A stretch of DNA of 64,000 nucleotides from an uncultured Burkholderiales bacterium (GCA_945952065.1 CAMFGY010000017.1:30440-94439), one strand, 5' to 3'; positions 43,721 through 53,287 are shown, numbered from the stretch's first letter. The notes: generated by a model from the sequence alone, not told the origin. A program made the numbers and translations.

Positions 43721-43790
43721 TCGAAATTAGTCGAAATTTGCACCCTGAAGTCTAGGGTCAGGTCTTGATCTGGGGTTTGACCTAGCGCAA
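43721..43790 (+). promoter_or_regulatory. Upstream regulatory region of the cytochrome oxidase operon
   Basis: A direct repeat TCGAAATT occurs at 43721-43728 and 43731-43738 (10-base period, one helical turn). Further on, TTGAC-N4-CGCAA at 43777-43790 partly matches the FNR/Anr site TTGAT-N4-ATCAA, and TTGACC could also be a -35 box. No convincing -10 was found. The region also has GGGTCAGGTCTTG (43754-43766), a motif repeated elsewhere in the window. Confidence 0.35.
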
Positions 43791-43908
43791 ACCCTTAAGG
43801 AATTTCCTGCAAGGTCTCGACAATTTTTGGCTTCAGGTGGATGTCGCGGCGCCTGTTCGGCATCAGCCCTGGCCTCCCAGAATTGAATTAGAAACAAGAG
43901 TGACGACC

Positions 43909-45096
43909 ATGAAGATGATGAACGCACGAGTGCATCAGGCCGCGCGCCGCTTGGGACAAGTGGCACTGGCTGGCGGTGCCTCACTGGCCACGCAGCTGGC
44001 CTTGGCAGTGAACGATCTGCCGGGTGGTCCGGCGGTCAATCAAATCAATCTGCATCCGCCTGTGACCAAGATCGCAGCCGACCAGATGTGGCTGCACAAC
44101 TTCATGATGGTCATTTGCGTGCTCATCTTTGTGGCTGTGTTTGGGGTGATGTTCTATTCCATCTTCAAGCACCGCAAGTCCAAGGGCGCGGTGTCGGCCA
44201 ATTTTCATGAAAGCGTGAAGGTGGAAATCGCCTGGACGGTGGTGCCTTTCATCATCGTGATCTTGATGGCTTTGCCCGCCACCAAGGTGGTGGTGGCCAT
44301 GAAAGACACCACCAATGCCGACCTGACCATCAAGGCTACCGGTTATCAGTGGAAATGGGGTTATGACTACCTGAAGGGTGAGGGCGAGGGCATTGGCTTC
44401 TTGGCCACACTGGATGCCACGCAGCGTGAGATGTCCGATTCCGGCAAGCCTGCGCCGACCGACGACTACCTGCTGAAGGTGGACAACCCGCTGGTCGTGC
44501 CAGTGGGCAAGAAAGTGCGCATCATCACCACCGCCAATGATGTGATCCACGCCTGGATGGTGCCGGCCTTCGGCGTCAAGCAAGACGCGATCCCTGGTTT
44601 TGTGCGCGACACCTGGTTCAAGGCTGAAAAGACCGGCGACTTCTACGGCCAGTGCGCTGAGTTGTGCGGCAAGGAACACGCCTATATGCCCATCCATGTG
44701 AAGGTGGTTTCGGCTGCCGAGTACACCGCCTGGGTCGATGGCAAGAAGAAGGAAATGGCCGCCAAGGCGGATGACCCCAGCAAGGTCTGGGAGCTGCCCG
44801 CTTTGATGGCCCGCGGCGAGAAGGTCTACAACGCCAACTGCGCGGCCTGCCACAAGGCCGACGGCAAGGGCGCTGGCCCCATCAAGGCCCTGGACGGTTC
44901 GCCCGTGGTCTTGGATGAAGACAAACTCAAACAAGTGGCGGTGCTGCTGAATGGCCAGAACAACGGCGCCATGCCGTCCTGGAAGCAGTTGAGCGATACC
45001 GAGATCGCTGCCGTCATCAGCTACACCAAGAACAGCTGGTCCAACAAGACCGGTCAAGTGGTGCAGCCGTCCGAAGTTGTGGCCGCGCGCAAGTAA
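43909..45096 (+). CDS. ctaC: Cytochrome c oxidase subunit II with fused cytochrome c domain
   Basis: The subunit accepts electrons at the CuA centre and passes them to subunit I. The 395-residue protein has a signal peptide, two membrane helices (FMMVICVLIFVAVFGVMFY and VVPFIIVILMALPA), a cupredoxin CuA domain (DFYGQCAELCGKEHAYMPIH supplies Cys, Glu, Cys, His and Met) and a C-terminal cytochrome c domain (NCAACHKADG, with axial Met in NNGAMPSW). The ATG at 43909 is the start. It heads the cox cluster. Confidence 0.96.
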   Translation: MKMMNARVHQAARRLGQVALAGGASLATQLALAVNDLPGGPAVNQINLHPPVTKIAADQMWLHNFMMVICVLIFVAVFGVMFYSIFKHRKSKGAVSANFHESVKVEIAWTVVPFIIVILMALPATKVVVAMKDTTNADLTIKATGYQWKWGYDYLKGEGEGIGFLATLDATQREMSDSGKPAPTDDYLLKVDNPLVVPVGKKVRIITTANDVIHAWMVPAFGVKQDAIPGFVRDTWFKAEKTGDFYGQCAELCGKEHAYMPIHVKVVSAAEYTAWVDGKKKEMAAKADDPSKVWELPALMARGEKVYNANCAACHKADGKGAGPIKALDGSPVVLDEDKLKQVAVLLNGQNNGAMPSWKQLSDTEIAAVISYTKNSWSNKTGQVVQPSEVVAARK

Positions 45097-45154
45097 GCGG
45101 TAGAACGTCAAAAAGCATCAGACAAGCGTCGAAAACGTCCAAAGAGGAATCAAC

Positions 45155-46780
45155 ATGAGTGCAGTGCTTGACCACCACGGTCACGACGTTCATGACCACC
45201 ACGATGACCACCACGCCCCGACGGGCTGGCGTCGTTGGGTGTTCGCCACCAATCACAAAGACATCGGTACCTTGTACCTGCTGTTTGCCTTCACGATGCT
45301 GATGATCGGCGGCGTGCTGGCTTTGTGCATCCGCGCCGAGCTGTTCCAGCCCGGCCTGCAGTTCTTCAACCCCGAGTTGTTCAACCAGTTCACGACCATG
45401 CACGGTCTGATCATGGTGTTCGGTGCCATCATGCCGGCCTTCGTGGGCTTCGCGAACTGGATGATCCCGCTGCAGATCGGCGCTGGCGACATGGCTTTCG
45501 CCCGCATGAATAACTTCAGCTTCTGGCTGATGATCCCCGCCGCGATCATGCTGGTGGCCTCGTTCTTTATGCCCGGTGGCGCACCTGCCGCTGGCTGGAC
45601 GCTGTATGCCCCGCTGACCCTGCAGATGGGCCCGTCGATGGATGCCGGCATCTTCGCGATGCACATCCTGGGTGCTTCGTCCATCATGGGCTCGATCAAC
45701 ATCATCGTCACCATCTTGAACATGCGCGCTCCTGGCATGACTCTGATGAAGATGCCGATGTTCTGCTGGACCTGGCTGATCACCGCCTACCTGCTGATCG
45801 CCGTCATGCCTGTGCTGGCTGGCGCCATCACCATGACGCTGACGGATCGTCACTTCGGCACCAGCTTCTTCAGCCCCGCCGGCGGTGGTGACCCCATCAT
45901 GTACCAGCACATCTTCTGGTTCTTCGGTCACCCTGAGGTGTACATCATGATCTTGCCGGCCTTCGGCATCATCAGCCAGATCGTGCCGGCCTTTGCCCGC
46001 AAGCGCCTGTTCGGCTACGCCTCCATGGTGTACGCCACGGCCTCGATCGCCATCCTGTCCTTCATCGTGTGGGCTCACCACATGTTCGCCACCGGTATGC
46101 CTGTGACGGGTCAGCTCTTCTTCATGTACGCCACCATGTTGATCGCGGTGCCCACGGGCGTGAAGATCTTCAACTGGCTGGCCACCATGTGGCGCGGTTC
46201 CATGACCTTTGAAGTGCCGATGCTGTGGGCCGTGGGCTTCATCTTCGTGTTCACCATGGGTGGCTTCACCGGCCTGATCTGCGCCATGGCGCCGGTCGAC
46301 ATCCAGATTCAAGACACCTACTACGTCGTGGCGCACTTCCACTATGTGCTGGTGGCGGGTTCTTTGTACGCCTTGTTCGCTGGCGTGTACTACTGGGGCC
46401 CGAAGTGGACCGGTGTGATGTTCAGCGAAACCCGCGGCAAGATCCACTTCTGGGGTTCCTTGATCAGCTTCAACATCACTTTCTTCCCCATGCACTTCCT
46501 GGGTCTGGCTGGCATGCCGCGTCGCTATGCCGACTACCCCATGCAGTTCGCTGACTTCAATGCCATCGCTTCGGTGGGCGCCTTCTGGTTCGGCTTGATG
46601 CAGGTCTATTTCTTCTTGTTCGTGGTCATCCCGATGATGCGCGGCAAGGGTGAAAAGGCCCCGCAAAAGCCTTGGGAAGCCGCTGAAGGTCTGGAGTGGG
46701 AAGTGCCGTCGCCGGCTCCCTTCCACACCTTTGACACCCCGCCCAAGCTGGATGCCACCGCCACCAAGGTGATCGGCTGA
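45155..46780 (+). CDS. ctaD: Cytochrome c oxidase subunit I
   Basis: This is the catalytic subunit carrying heme a and the heme a3-CuB site. The 541-residue, 12-helix protein begins with a His/Asp-rich cytoplasmic tail. Key segments: [18 protein letters not shown] (CuB His and the cross-linked Tyr), [10 protein letters not shown] (two further CuB His) and [15 protein letters not shown] (heme ligands). GAGGAA before the ATG is the ribosome binding site. Codon use is the most biased in the window, fitting high expression. Confidence 0.97.
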   Translation: MSAVLDHHGHDVHDHHDDHHAPTGWRRWVFATNHKDIGTLYLLFAFTMLMIGGVLALCIRAELFQPGLQFFNPELFNQFTTMHGLIMVFGAIMPAFVGFANWMIPLQIGAGDMAFARMNNFSFWLMIPAAIMLVASFFMPGGAPAAGWTLYAPLTLQMGPSMDAGIFAMHILGASSIMGSINIIVTILNMRAPGMTLMKMPMFCWTWLITAYLLIAVMPVLAGAITMTLTDRHFGTSFFSPAGGGDPIMYQHIFWFFGHPEVYIMILPAFGIISQIVPAFARKRLFGYASMVYATASIAILSFIVWAHHMFATGMPVTGQLFFMYATMLIAVPTGVKIFNWLATMWRGSMTFEVPMLWAVGFIFVFTMGGFTGLICAMAPVDIQIQDTYYVVAHFHYVLVAGSLYALFAGVYYWGPKWTGVMFSETRGKIHFWGSLISFNITFFPMHFLGLAGMPRRYADYPMQFADFNAIASVGAFWFGLMQVYFFLFVVIPMMRGKGEKAPQKPWEAAEGLEWEVPSPAPFHTFDTPPKLDATATKVIG

Positions 46781-46784
46781 GATC

Positions 46785-46904
46785 ATGAGCCAACAAAGCC
46801 CTGAACAGCGCAAGAACAACAAGCGCCTTGCCCTCATCTTGCTGAGCGTGGCGCTGGTGTTTGGCATTGGTTTTGTTGCCAAGATCGCCGTTCTCGGCTT
46901 CTAA
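46785..46904 (+). CDS. Small cytochrome oxidase assembly-associated membrane protein (39 aa)
   Basis: A 39-residue ORF fits exactly between ctaD (4 bases after its stop) and ctaG (6 bases before its start). It has a hydrophilic N-terminus (MSQQSPEQRKNNKR) and one membrane helix (LALILLSVALVFGIGFVA). Such a small protein at this position is conserved in Burkholderiales and is usually annotated as cytochrome oxidase small assembly protein. Its function is not established. Confidence 0.8.
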   Translation: MSQQSPEQRKNNKRLALILLSVALVFGIGFVAKIAVLGF

Positions 46905-46910
46905 AAAACG

Positions 46911-47531
46911 ATGGCCTCCTCCACGACTTGGTCTTTTGCCGCCGCCTTGCGCCGGGACAACCTGCGCTTGGTGGGCAAGCTTGTGGTCGTGGTGGCCCTG
47001 ATGTTTGGCTTCGGCTATGCCTTGGTGCCGCTGTACAACGCCATCTGCTCGGCCTTGGGCATCAATGTGTTGTCCCTGTCCGAGCGCCAGCATGCGGTGC
47101 GCGCGGAGGATGTCAAGAACACCCAAATTGACTACAGCCGCAGCATCTCGATTGAGTTCGACGCCAATGCGCGTGGACCCTGGGAGTTTGCGCCTGCGGT
47201 CAAGCACCTGACGGTGCACCCGGGTGAGTTGACCACGGTGATGTACGAGTTCCGTAACGTGCAAAACCGTGTGATGTCGGCACAGGCCATTCCGAGTTAT
47301 GCGCCCAAGCAGGCTACCGCCCACTTCAACAAGCTGGAGTGTTTTTGCTTCAATGAATACACCTTGCAGCCCGGTGAAGTGAAGCAGTGGCCGGTGGTCT
47401 TTGTGGTCGACCCCAAGTTGCCCAAGGACGTCAAAACCATCACTTTGTCTTACACCTTTTTTGAGGTGGCCGGCAAAGGCAATAAACAGGCGGCGGTGAA
47501 TGCGCCGGTGTCGAGCGCAAAGGCCTTGTGA
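46911..47531 (+). CDS. ctaG: Cytochrome c oxidase assembly protein CtaG/Cox11
   Basis: This membrane-anchored copper chaperone delivers Cu to the CuB site of subunit I. The 206-residue protein has one N-terminal helix (LVVVVALMFGFGYALVPLYN) and a beta-sandwich with the copper motif KLECFCFNEYTL. Its stop overlaps the next start (GTGATG). Confidence 0.95.
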   Translation: MASSTTWSFAAALRRDNLRLVGKLVVVVALMFGFGYALVPLYNAICSALGINVLSLSERQHAVRAEDVKNTQIDYSRSISIEFDANARGPWEFAPAVKHLTVHPGELTTVMYEFRNVQNRVMSAQAIPSYAPKQATAHFNKLECFCFNEYTLQPGEVKQWPVVFVVDPKLPKDVKTITLSYTFFEVAGKGNKQAAVNAPVSSAKAL

Positions 47532-47773
47532 TGCAAGAAGCCGGTGATGATTTGAAGCAGGCGGTGGCGCGACCGGCGTCGTTCTTGCAGACCGTGCGTG
47601 CGGTGGCCTGGTCGTTTTTCGGCGTCCGCCGCGGCGCAGAGTATGAAAAAGATGTCGCTCAGTTGAATCCGGTGCATGTGATCATTGCTGGCGTCATCGG
47701 TGCAGTGTTGTTCGTCTTGGCTTTGTTGCTGTTGGTCCAGTGGGTGATTGGCAGCGGCGTCGCCGGGCACTAG
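47531..47773 (+). CDS. DUF2970 family small membrane protein
   Basis: The 80-residue protein has one C-terminal membrane helix (VIIAGVIGAVLFVLALLLLVQWV) and the DUF2970 pattern TVRAVAWSFFGVRR near its N-terminus. The ATG at 47531 overlaps the ctaG stop; a GTG at 47528 is an alternative. It is always found in cox clusters of this lineage, so an accessory role in oxidase biogenesis is probable but undefined. Confidence 0.88.
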   Translation: MQEAGDDLKQAVARPASFLQTVRAVAWSFFGVRRGAEYEKDVAQLNPVHVIIAGVIGAVLFVLALLLLVQWVIGSGVAGH

Positions 47774-47830
47774 TTTTTTCGAGTTTTAGCCAAGCGTTAT
47801 CTGAACTGAATTAGTTCGAGGAGAAGAGAC

Positions 47831-48715
47831 ATGTCGGCAGCGACTACAACGGGCAAAGCCCCGCATTACTTCATTCCAGGCCCATCGGCTTACCCAGTCC
47901 TGGGTTCGATCGGCTTGTTCTTTGTGATTCTTGGCGCGGGCCAGTGGATCAATGGTCACCAGTGGGGGGCTTACTCTCTGGCCCTGGGCTTGGTTTGGTT
48001 CTTGCTGGTGCTGAAGAACTGGTTCGGTGCAGCGATTGGTGAAAGCGAAAGCGGCCAGTACAGCGACCGCATCGACATGTCCTTCCGTTGGAGCATGGGC
48101 TGGTTCATCTTCTCGGAAGTGATGTTCTTCGCCGCCTTCTTCGGCGCACTGTACTGGGCCCGGGTGCACGCGGTGCCGAGCCTGGGCAGCCTGGAAAACA
48201 ATCTGCTCTGGCCTGACTTCAAGGCGCTGTGGCCCAGCGTGGCCGCCGGTGCGACAGCCTCGCCTGCCGGCACCGTGGAAGCCTTCAGCACCATGGGCCC
48301 CTGGCCCCTGCCCACCATCAACACCGCCTTGCTGCTGAGCTCGGGTGTGACCCTGACCATCGCGCACCATGCGCTGATCGCCGGCAACCGTGGCAAGACC
48401 ATTGCCTTCATGTGGCTGACCGTGCTGCTGGGTGTGACCTTCCTGGTGCTGCAGGGCTATGAATACGCCCACGCCTACAACGAACTGAACCTGAAGCTGA
48501 GCTCGGGCATCTACGGCTCGACCTTCTTCATGCTGACCGGTTTCCACGGCTTCCACGTCTTCATCGGCATGTTGATGCTGCTCTTCATCACCCTGCGTTT
48601 GCAAAAGGGTCATTTCACCAAGGACCGCCACTTTGGCTTTGAAGGCGCGGCTTGGTACTGGCACTTTGTGGACGTGGTCTGGTTGGGCCTTTACGTCATC
48701 GTCTACTGGATGTAA
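47831..48715 (+). CDS. ctaE: Cytochrome c oxidase subunit III
   Basis: This is the third core subunit, about seven membrane helices in 294 residues. Typical segments: FRWSMGWFIFSEVMFFAAFF, LLSSGVTLTIAHHAL, LQGYEYAHAYNELNL and AWYWHFVDVVWLGLYVIVY. GAGGAGAAGAGAC precedes the ATG. A terminator follows. Confidence 0.97.
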   Translation: MSAATTTGKAPHYFIPGPSAYPVLGSIGLFFVILGAGQWINGHQWGAYSLALGLVWFLLVLKNWFGAAIGESESGQYSDRIDMSFRWSMGWFIFSEVMFFAAFFGALYWARVHAVPSLGSLENNLLWPDFKALWPSVAAGATASPAGTVEAFSTMGPWPLPTINTALLLSSGVTLTIAHHALIAGNRGKTIAFMWLTVLLGVTFLVLQGYEYAHAYNELNLKLSSGIYGSTFFMLTGFHGFHVFIGMLMLLFITLRLQKGHFTKDRHFGFEGAAWYWHFVDVVWLGLYVIVYWM

Positions 48716-48758
48716 GCCTTGGCGGCCAGTTTTCGGCCGCTCCACAGGCTTTGTCTTG

Positions 48759-48782
48759 GCGCCGCTCACAGCGGCGCTTTTT
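48759..48782 (+). terminator. Intrinsic terminator after ctaE
   Basis: GCGCCGCT (48759-48766), loop CAC, AGCGGCGC (48770-48777), then five T (48778-48782). Confidence 0.88.
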
Positions 48783-48815
48783 CATTCTCTGTCTCGATTG
48801 AGCCGCGTGCTTGGC

Positions 48816-49037
48816 TCAGCGCAGCGGTAATCCGCTTGGCTGAATCCAGCCCATCCAGTAGCTGAACAGAATGAATAAGAACAAGGCGACCGAGACGCCA
48901 ACACGAATTGCCAAAGCGCGCGCCATATTGGGCCCACGTTTACTGTTGCTGCCGGAGCCGTTTTTCAGCATGAACAGGCCGGCCGCGGCCAAAGCCATCA
49001 AGATGCCGATAAAGGCAAGCACAAGGATGATTTTCAT
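48816..49037 (-). CDS. Twin transmembrane protein, DUF2909
   Basis: The 73-residue protein has two membrane helices (IILVLAFIGILMALAAAGLF and VGVSVALFLFILFSYWMGW) joined by a basic loop. It is a common neighbour of SURF1 in betaproteobacteria and is transcribed divergently from it here. Function unknown; a role in oxidase assembly is inferred from position. Confidence 0.88.
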   Translation of the reverse strand: MKIILVLAFIGILMALAAAGLFMLKNGSGSNSKRGPNMARALAIRVGVSVALFLFILFSYWMGWIQPSGLPLR

Positions 49038-49079
49038 GGTGGGGAATTATGCGCTGCGATGCGCGCCAAGGCGTGCGCC

Positions 49080-49838
49080 ATGACAACGCGACAGCGTGCC
49101 GCTTTGGTGTTCTTCATCACGCTGGCTGCGGTGGCCATGACGCTCAGATTGGGCGTTTGGCAGTTGGACCGGGCGCAGCAAAAGCTGGCCCTGCAAGCGG
49201 GTATCGAAGCTCAAGCCCAGCTGCCCGCGCTGGCCGCGCTTGACTTGCAAAAAGTGCCGGAGGCCGCGCGTGCGCAACTGAATCGCCAGGTTTTGCTGCG
49301 CGGTCAATGGTTGCAAGACGAGACCATTTACTTGGACAACCGCCCCATGGCCGGCCGCGTCGGCTTTGTCTTGCTCACGCCTTTTTTGCTGGAGGGGCGC
49401 AGCGAGGCCATCATGGTGCAGCGTGGCTGGGCCCCGCGCGACGCGGCGGACCGTACCCGGCTGCCCGCGCTGCCCGCCTTGCCTGCCGGTACGGTGACGA
49501 TCCGGGGGCGATTGACGGCCACGCCTTCTAAGGTCTATGAATTGGCCGCAGATGAAAAAGGCCTCATCCGGCAAAATCTCGATGTTGCTGCCTATGGGCA
49601 AGAAACCAAGCGGGTCTTCATGCCTCTGACGGTTTTGCAACTGGAGGCTGCGCCGGGTGCTTCCGCATCGGCGCCTGGCCCCGATGGCTTGTTGCGAGAC
49701 TGGCCCGCGCCCGATCTGGGCTTGCACAAACACTATGGTTACGCGTTTCAATGGTTTGCGCTTTCGGCGCTGCTGATAGGTCTTTATGTCTGGTTCCAAA
49801 CAATCCGCCCCCGAATCCGTGCCCGGCGCCAGCCCTGA
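49080..49838 (+). CDS. SURF1 family cytochrome oxidase assembly protein
   Basis: SURF1 (Shy1) proteins bind heme a and help insert it into subunit I. The 252-residue protein has membrane helices at both ends (LVFFITLAAVAMTLRLGVW and FQWFALSALLIGLYVWF) and the typical WQLDRAQQKLAL, IYLDNRPMAGRVGFVLLTP and VQRGWAPRD segments. The ATG at 49080 is preferred to 49059. The 3' end overlaps the next gene. Confidence 0.94.
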   Translation: MTTRQRAALVFFITLAAVAMTLRLGVWQLDRAQQKLALQAGIEAQAQLPALAALDLQKVPEAARAQLNRQVLLRGQWLQDETIYLDNRPMAGRVGFVLLTPFLLEGRSEAIMVQRGWAPRDAADRTRLPALPALPAGTVTIRGRLTATPSKVYELAADEKGLIRQNLDVAAYGQETKRVFMPLTVLQLEAAPGASASAPGPDGLLRDWPAPDLGLHKHYGYAFQWFALSALLIGLYVWFQTIRPRIRARRQP

Positions 49839-50529
49839 GGCTGCCAACGGCAGCATGGCAGCGCCGCTGCAAGATCCGATGGCGATGACGGTGCACAGCC
49901 TGCCCGATCCACGAGTGGCCGAGCAGGCGCAGCGCACCCGGGGCGGCCGCTTGCGCATGCTCTTGGTGATGGCGGCTTGTGCTGCGCCAGTGATCGCTTC
50001 TTACTTCACCTTCTACGTGATCCAGCCGCGCGGCTCGGCCTATGGTGATTTGATTTTGCCCACCGTGGACATACCGCCGCAGCTGAACCTGCGCACGCTG
50101 GAGGGGCAGCCCATCCAAGCGGAATCATTGAAGGGCCAGTGGTTGCTGACCCTGGTGCAAGACAGCGCTTGCGACGCGGCCTGTGAGAAGCAACTGTTCA
50201 TGCAGCGCCAGTTGCGCGAGATGCTGGGCAAGGAGCGCGACAAGGTCGACAAACTGTGGCTGGTTCCCGACGACGAGCCCTTGCGCCCGGACTTGCTGAA
50301 GGCCGTCACCCAAGGGGTGCCGGTGACGGTTTTGCGAGCGCCGCGGGTGGAGCTGCAAGCGTGGCTGAAGCCGGCCGAAGGAGCCTCGCTGCGTGACCAT
50401 TTGTTCATCATTGACCCCATGGGCCGCTGGATGTTGCGCGCGCCGGTGCAGGCCGATCCGTCCAAGGTCAAGAACGATTTGAATCGTTTGTTGAAGGCCA
50501 ATGCCGGCTGGGACAAGGCCGGACGGTGA
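49786..50529 (+). CDS. Membrane-anchored SCO-like (thioredoxin-fold) protein of the cox cluster
   Basis: The 247-residue protein has one membrane helix (RMLLVMAACAAPVIASYFTF) and a soluble domain usually annotated as hypothetical. I see a SCO-type layout: a CxxxC motif in QDSACDAACEKQLFMQRQLRE and a later His in SLRDHLFIIDPMGRWMLR, matching the CPDVC and MDHTAASFIFDAQGR positions of the true SCO protein at 52630. It could handle copper or thiols of subunit II (inference). The chosen ATG overlaps SURF1 by 53 bases; ATG at 49855 would remove the overlap without touching the helix. Confidence 0.8.
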   Translation: MSGSKQSAPESVPGASPEAANGSMAAPLQDPMAMTVHSLPDPRVAEQAQRTRGGRLRMLLVMAACAAPVIASYFTFYVIQPRGSAYGDLILPTVDIPPQLNLRTLEGQPIQAESLKGQWLLTLVQDSACDAACEKQLFMQRQLREMLGKERDKVDKLWLVPDDEPLRPDLLKAVTQGVPVTVLRAPRVELQAWLKPAEGASLRDHLFIIDPMGRWMLRAPVQADPSKVKNDLNRLLKANAGWDKAGR

Positions 50530-51674
50530 GCTGCATGGGTACCGCCGCATTCGATCTTGGCCCGCTGTGGCAGTTGATGGGCTTGGGCGCACTCTTGGCC
50601 GCTGGGCCCTTGCTCTGGTTGCGGCGTCGAAATGCGCAGGCCTCGCCGCCAGCGCGCTTGCGGGCTTTGACGCTGCTGACCTTGTTTCTGACCTTTGATT
50701 TGGTTCTCTTTGGCGCCTTCACCCGTTTGACCGATTCCGGCTTGGGCTGCCCCGATTGGCCCGGCTGCTACGGCAGCGCCAGCCCCATCGGCGCCCGGGA
50801 CGAAATCCATGCCGCGCAGTCCGCCATGCCCACCGGCCCGGTCACGCATGGCAAGGCCTGGGTGGAGATGGTGCATCGCTATTTGGCCAGCGGCGTCGGT
50901 GTTCTGATTCTGGTCTTGTGCGTGCGAAGTTGGCGCCTCGCCAAGACGGCAAGGGCGGCCCAGGTCTCGCCCTGGTGGTCCACCTTGACCCTGCTCTGGG
51001 TCTGCATGCAAGGCGCTTTTGGCGCACTCACGGTCACCATGAAGCTGTTTCCTGCCATCGTGACCCTGCATTTGCTGGGCGGCATGGGCTTGCTGATGCT
51101 CTTGGCTTGGCAGGCCCAGGCCTATCAGCCCCGGCCTCTGAGCGGCTCGCGGGGTTTGCTGTGGGGGGCTATGCTGCTCTTGATTCTGAGCATTGTGCAA
51201 GTGAGTCTGGGCGGCTGGGTCAGCACCAATTACGCAGTCTTGGCCTGCTCTGAGTTCCCCAGCTGCCATGACGGGCAATGGTGGCCAGCGATGAATTTCG
51301 AACAAGGCTTCACACTTTGGCGACATCTCGGCGTCGGCGCAGACGGCACTTGGCTGCCTTTTGAAGCCTTGACGGCCATCCACATGGCGCACCGCCTTGG
51401 CGCCTTGCTGGTGTTCACCGCCTTGCTGGTGTTTGCTTGGCGGCTTTGGCGCAGCGGCCAGGCTGACTTGCGGCCCTGGTCGCAGCGCCTCTTGCTGGTG
51501 GCGGCTTGGCAGTTCCTCAGCGGCATGTCGAATGTGGTGCTGGACTGGCCCATCGTGGCGGCATTGGCCCATACCGGCGGTGCAGCCATGCTTTTGCTGC
51601 TGCTGACCTTTTTGTTGGCAGGCTTGCAGCAGGGAAGAACACGCTCGGCCGCCGCACTTGCTGTTTCCTCCTGA
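50526..51674 (+). CDS. ctaA: Heme A synthase CtaA
   Basis: This inner-membrane enzyme oxidises the C8 methyl of heme O to the formyl of heme A. The 382-residue, eight-helix protein contains [24 protein letters not shown] (Cys pair), [17 protein letters not shown] (His ligand), [21 protein letters not shown] and [13 protein letters not shown]. The start is GTG at 50526 overlapping the upstream stop, or ATG at 50535. Confidence 0.95.
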   Translation: MSCMGTAAFDLGPLWQLMGLGALLAAGPLLWLRRRNAQASPPARLRALTLLTLFLTFDLVLFGAFTRLTDSGLGCPDWPGCYGSASPIGARDEIHAAQSAMPTGPVTHGKAWVEMVHRYLASGVGVLILVLCVRSWRLAKTARAAQVSPWWSTLTLLWVCMQGAFGALTVTMKLFPAIVTLHLLGGMGLLMLLAWQAQAYQPRPLSGSRGLLWGAMLLLILSIVQVSLGGWVSTNYAVLACSEFPSCHDGQWWPAMNFEQGFTLWRHLGVGADGTWLPFEALTAIHMAHRLGALLVFTALLVFAWRLWRSGQADLRPWSQRLLLVAAWQFLSGMSNVVLDWPIVAALAHTGGAAMLLLLLTFLLAGLQQGRTRSAAALAVSS

Positions 51675-51702
51675 CTCCGTTTTACCGATACGCTTCGCCC
51701 TT

Positions 51703-52614
51703 ATGGCCTCCACTTCCAATGTCGCTGCCGCCGCTGGCTCGAGCTCGCGCTGGCAACAGTATTACCAGCTGACCAAGCCGCGCGTGGTTCAGTTGATTGT
51801 GTTTTGCGCCATCATCGGCATGGCTTTGGCCATCCCGGGTTTGCCGAATGCCGAGCAATGGGTCAAAGTCTTGGCGGCAACCTTCGGCATCTGGCTGGTG
51901 GCTGGCGCTGCGGCGGCCTTCAATTGCTTGATTGAGCAACACATCGACGCCAAGATGAAGCGCACCGCGTGGCGCGCCACCGCCAAGGGCCAGCTCAGCC
52001 GCGCCCAGACCCTGAGTTTTTCCGCTGTTCTGGGGGGCATCGGTTTGGCCCTGCTGTGGTTCTGGGTCAACCCCTTGACGATGTGGCTGACCTTTGCCAC
52101 GTTCATTGGTTATGCGGTGATTTATACGGTGATCTTGAAACCCATGACCCCGCAGAACATCGTCATCGGTGGGGCCTCGGGCGCCATGCCGCCGGTGCTG
52201 GGCTGGGCGGCTTTGCGCGGTGAGGTCGGCCCCGAAGCGCTGCTGATGTGCTTGATCATCTTCCTGTGGACGCCGCCTCATTTCTGGGCGCTGGCCTTGT
52301 ACCGCACCGAGGACTATCGCAAGGCCGGGCTGCCCATGCTGCCGGTCACGCACGGCTCCGAATTCACTCGTCTGCAAGTGTTTCTCTACACCTGGATCCT
52401 GCTGGCCGCCACGCTTTTGCCGTTCTTGACGGGCATGAGTGGTTGGATCTATTTGGTGAGTGCGGTGTTGCTGGGTTTGGGCTTTTGCGCCTATGCCTGG
52501 AAACTTTGGCGCAACTACTCGGACGAGTTGGCGCGTGCCACCTTCAAGTTCTCCATCCTGCATTTGTCGCTGCTGTTTGCCGCGCTCTTGCTGGACCACT
52601 ATCTGCTGCCTTGA
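51703..52614 (+). CDS. ctaB: Protoheme IX farnesyltransferase
   Basis: CtaB/CyoE converts heme B to heme O, the substrate of CtaA. The 303-residue UbiA-family prenyltransferase has the diphosphate-binding region [19 protein letters not shown] and the second [16 protein letters not shown]. The family Asp-rich motif NxxxDxxxD appears here as NCLIEQHID. About eight helices. The ATG at 51703 is the family start. Confidence 0.95.
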   Translation: MASTSNVAAAAGSSSRWQQYYQLTKPRVVQLIVFCAIIGMALAIPGLPNAEQWVKVLAATFGIWLVAGAAAAFNCLIEQHIDAKMKRTAWRATAKGQLSRAQTLSFSAVLGGIGLALLWFWVNPLTMWLTFATFIGYAVIYTVILKPMTPQNIVIGGASGAMPPVLGWAALRGEVGPEALLMCLIIFLWTPPHFWALALYRTEDYRKAGLPMLPVTHGSEFTRLQVFLYTWILLAATLLPFLTGMSGWIYLVSAVLLGLGFCAYAWKLWRNYSDELARATFKFSILHLSLLFAALLLDHYLLP

Positions 52615-52629
52615 TCGGTCGAAACTGCG

Positions 52630-53253
52630 ATGCGCCTGACTTCTCAATTTTTGCTGCGCCTGCTGCTGGTGCTGGGCATGGCCGCGGGCTTGCTTGCTTG
52701 CGACAAGCTGGGTTCATCCTCGGGGGCTAAACCGGCCTTCCAGGGCGTGGATCTGACCGGCGCCGAATATGCCCGAAACCTGAACCTGATCGACCCCGAC
52801 GGACGCAGCCGCAGTTTGGCCGAGTTCAAGGGCAAGGTGGTGGTGGTCTTCTTTGGCTACACCCAATGCCCGGATGTCTGCCCGACCACGCTGGTCGAGT
52901 TGGCCGAAGTGAAACGGTCTTTGGGCGCAGAGGGCGAGCGGGTCCAGGGGGTCTTCGTCACGGTCGACCCTGAACGCGACACGGCGGCCCTGCTTAAGCC
53001 CTATGTGGCGAGCTTCGACCCGAGTTTTGTGGCGCTGCGCGGCAGTGAGGAGCAAACCAAGGCCGCGGCCAAAGAGTTCAAGGTCTATTACGCCAAAGTG
53101 CCCGGTAAAACGCCCGAGAGCTACACCATGGACCACACCGCGGCCAGCTTCATTTTTGATGCCCAAGGGCGGGTGCGGGTGTTCTCGCGTTATGGCTCGG
53201 GTGCCAGTGCCTTGGCGAACGACATCAAGCTGCTGTTGGCCGAAAAGAGCTGA
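52630..53253 (+). CDS. SCO1/SenC family copper chaperone lipoprotein
   Basis: The protein delivers copper to, or reduces thiols of, the CuA site of subunit II. The 207-residue protein has a lipoprotein signal with lipobox GLLAC, a thioredoxin fold with CPDVCPTTL (CxxxC) and the copper-binding His in SYTMDHTAASFIFD. It is last in the cox assembly group; a shared terminator separates it from convergent rpoH. Confidence 0.95.
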   Translation: MRLTSQFLLRLLLVLGMAAGLLACDKLGSSSGAKPAFQGVDLTGAEYARNLNLIDPDGRSRSLAEFKGKVVVVFFGYTQCPDVCPTTLVELAEVKRSLGAEGERVQGVFVTVDPERDTAALLKPYVASFDPSFVALRGSEEQTKAAAKEFKVYYAKVPGKTPESYTMDHTAASFIFDAQGRVRVFSRYGSGASALANDIKLLLAEKS

Positions 53254-53287
53254 GCCGCCCCTGCGCTGAGCGCTTGCAAAAAAGAAA

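Noticed and set aside
45017..46882. 621-residue minus-strand open frame opposite ctaD
   Set aside because: His/Glu/Gln-rich shadow of cytochrome oxidase subunit I.
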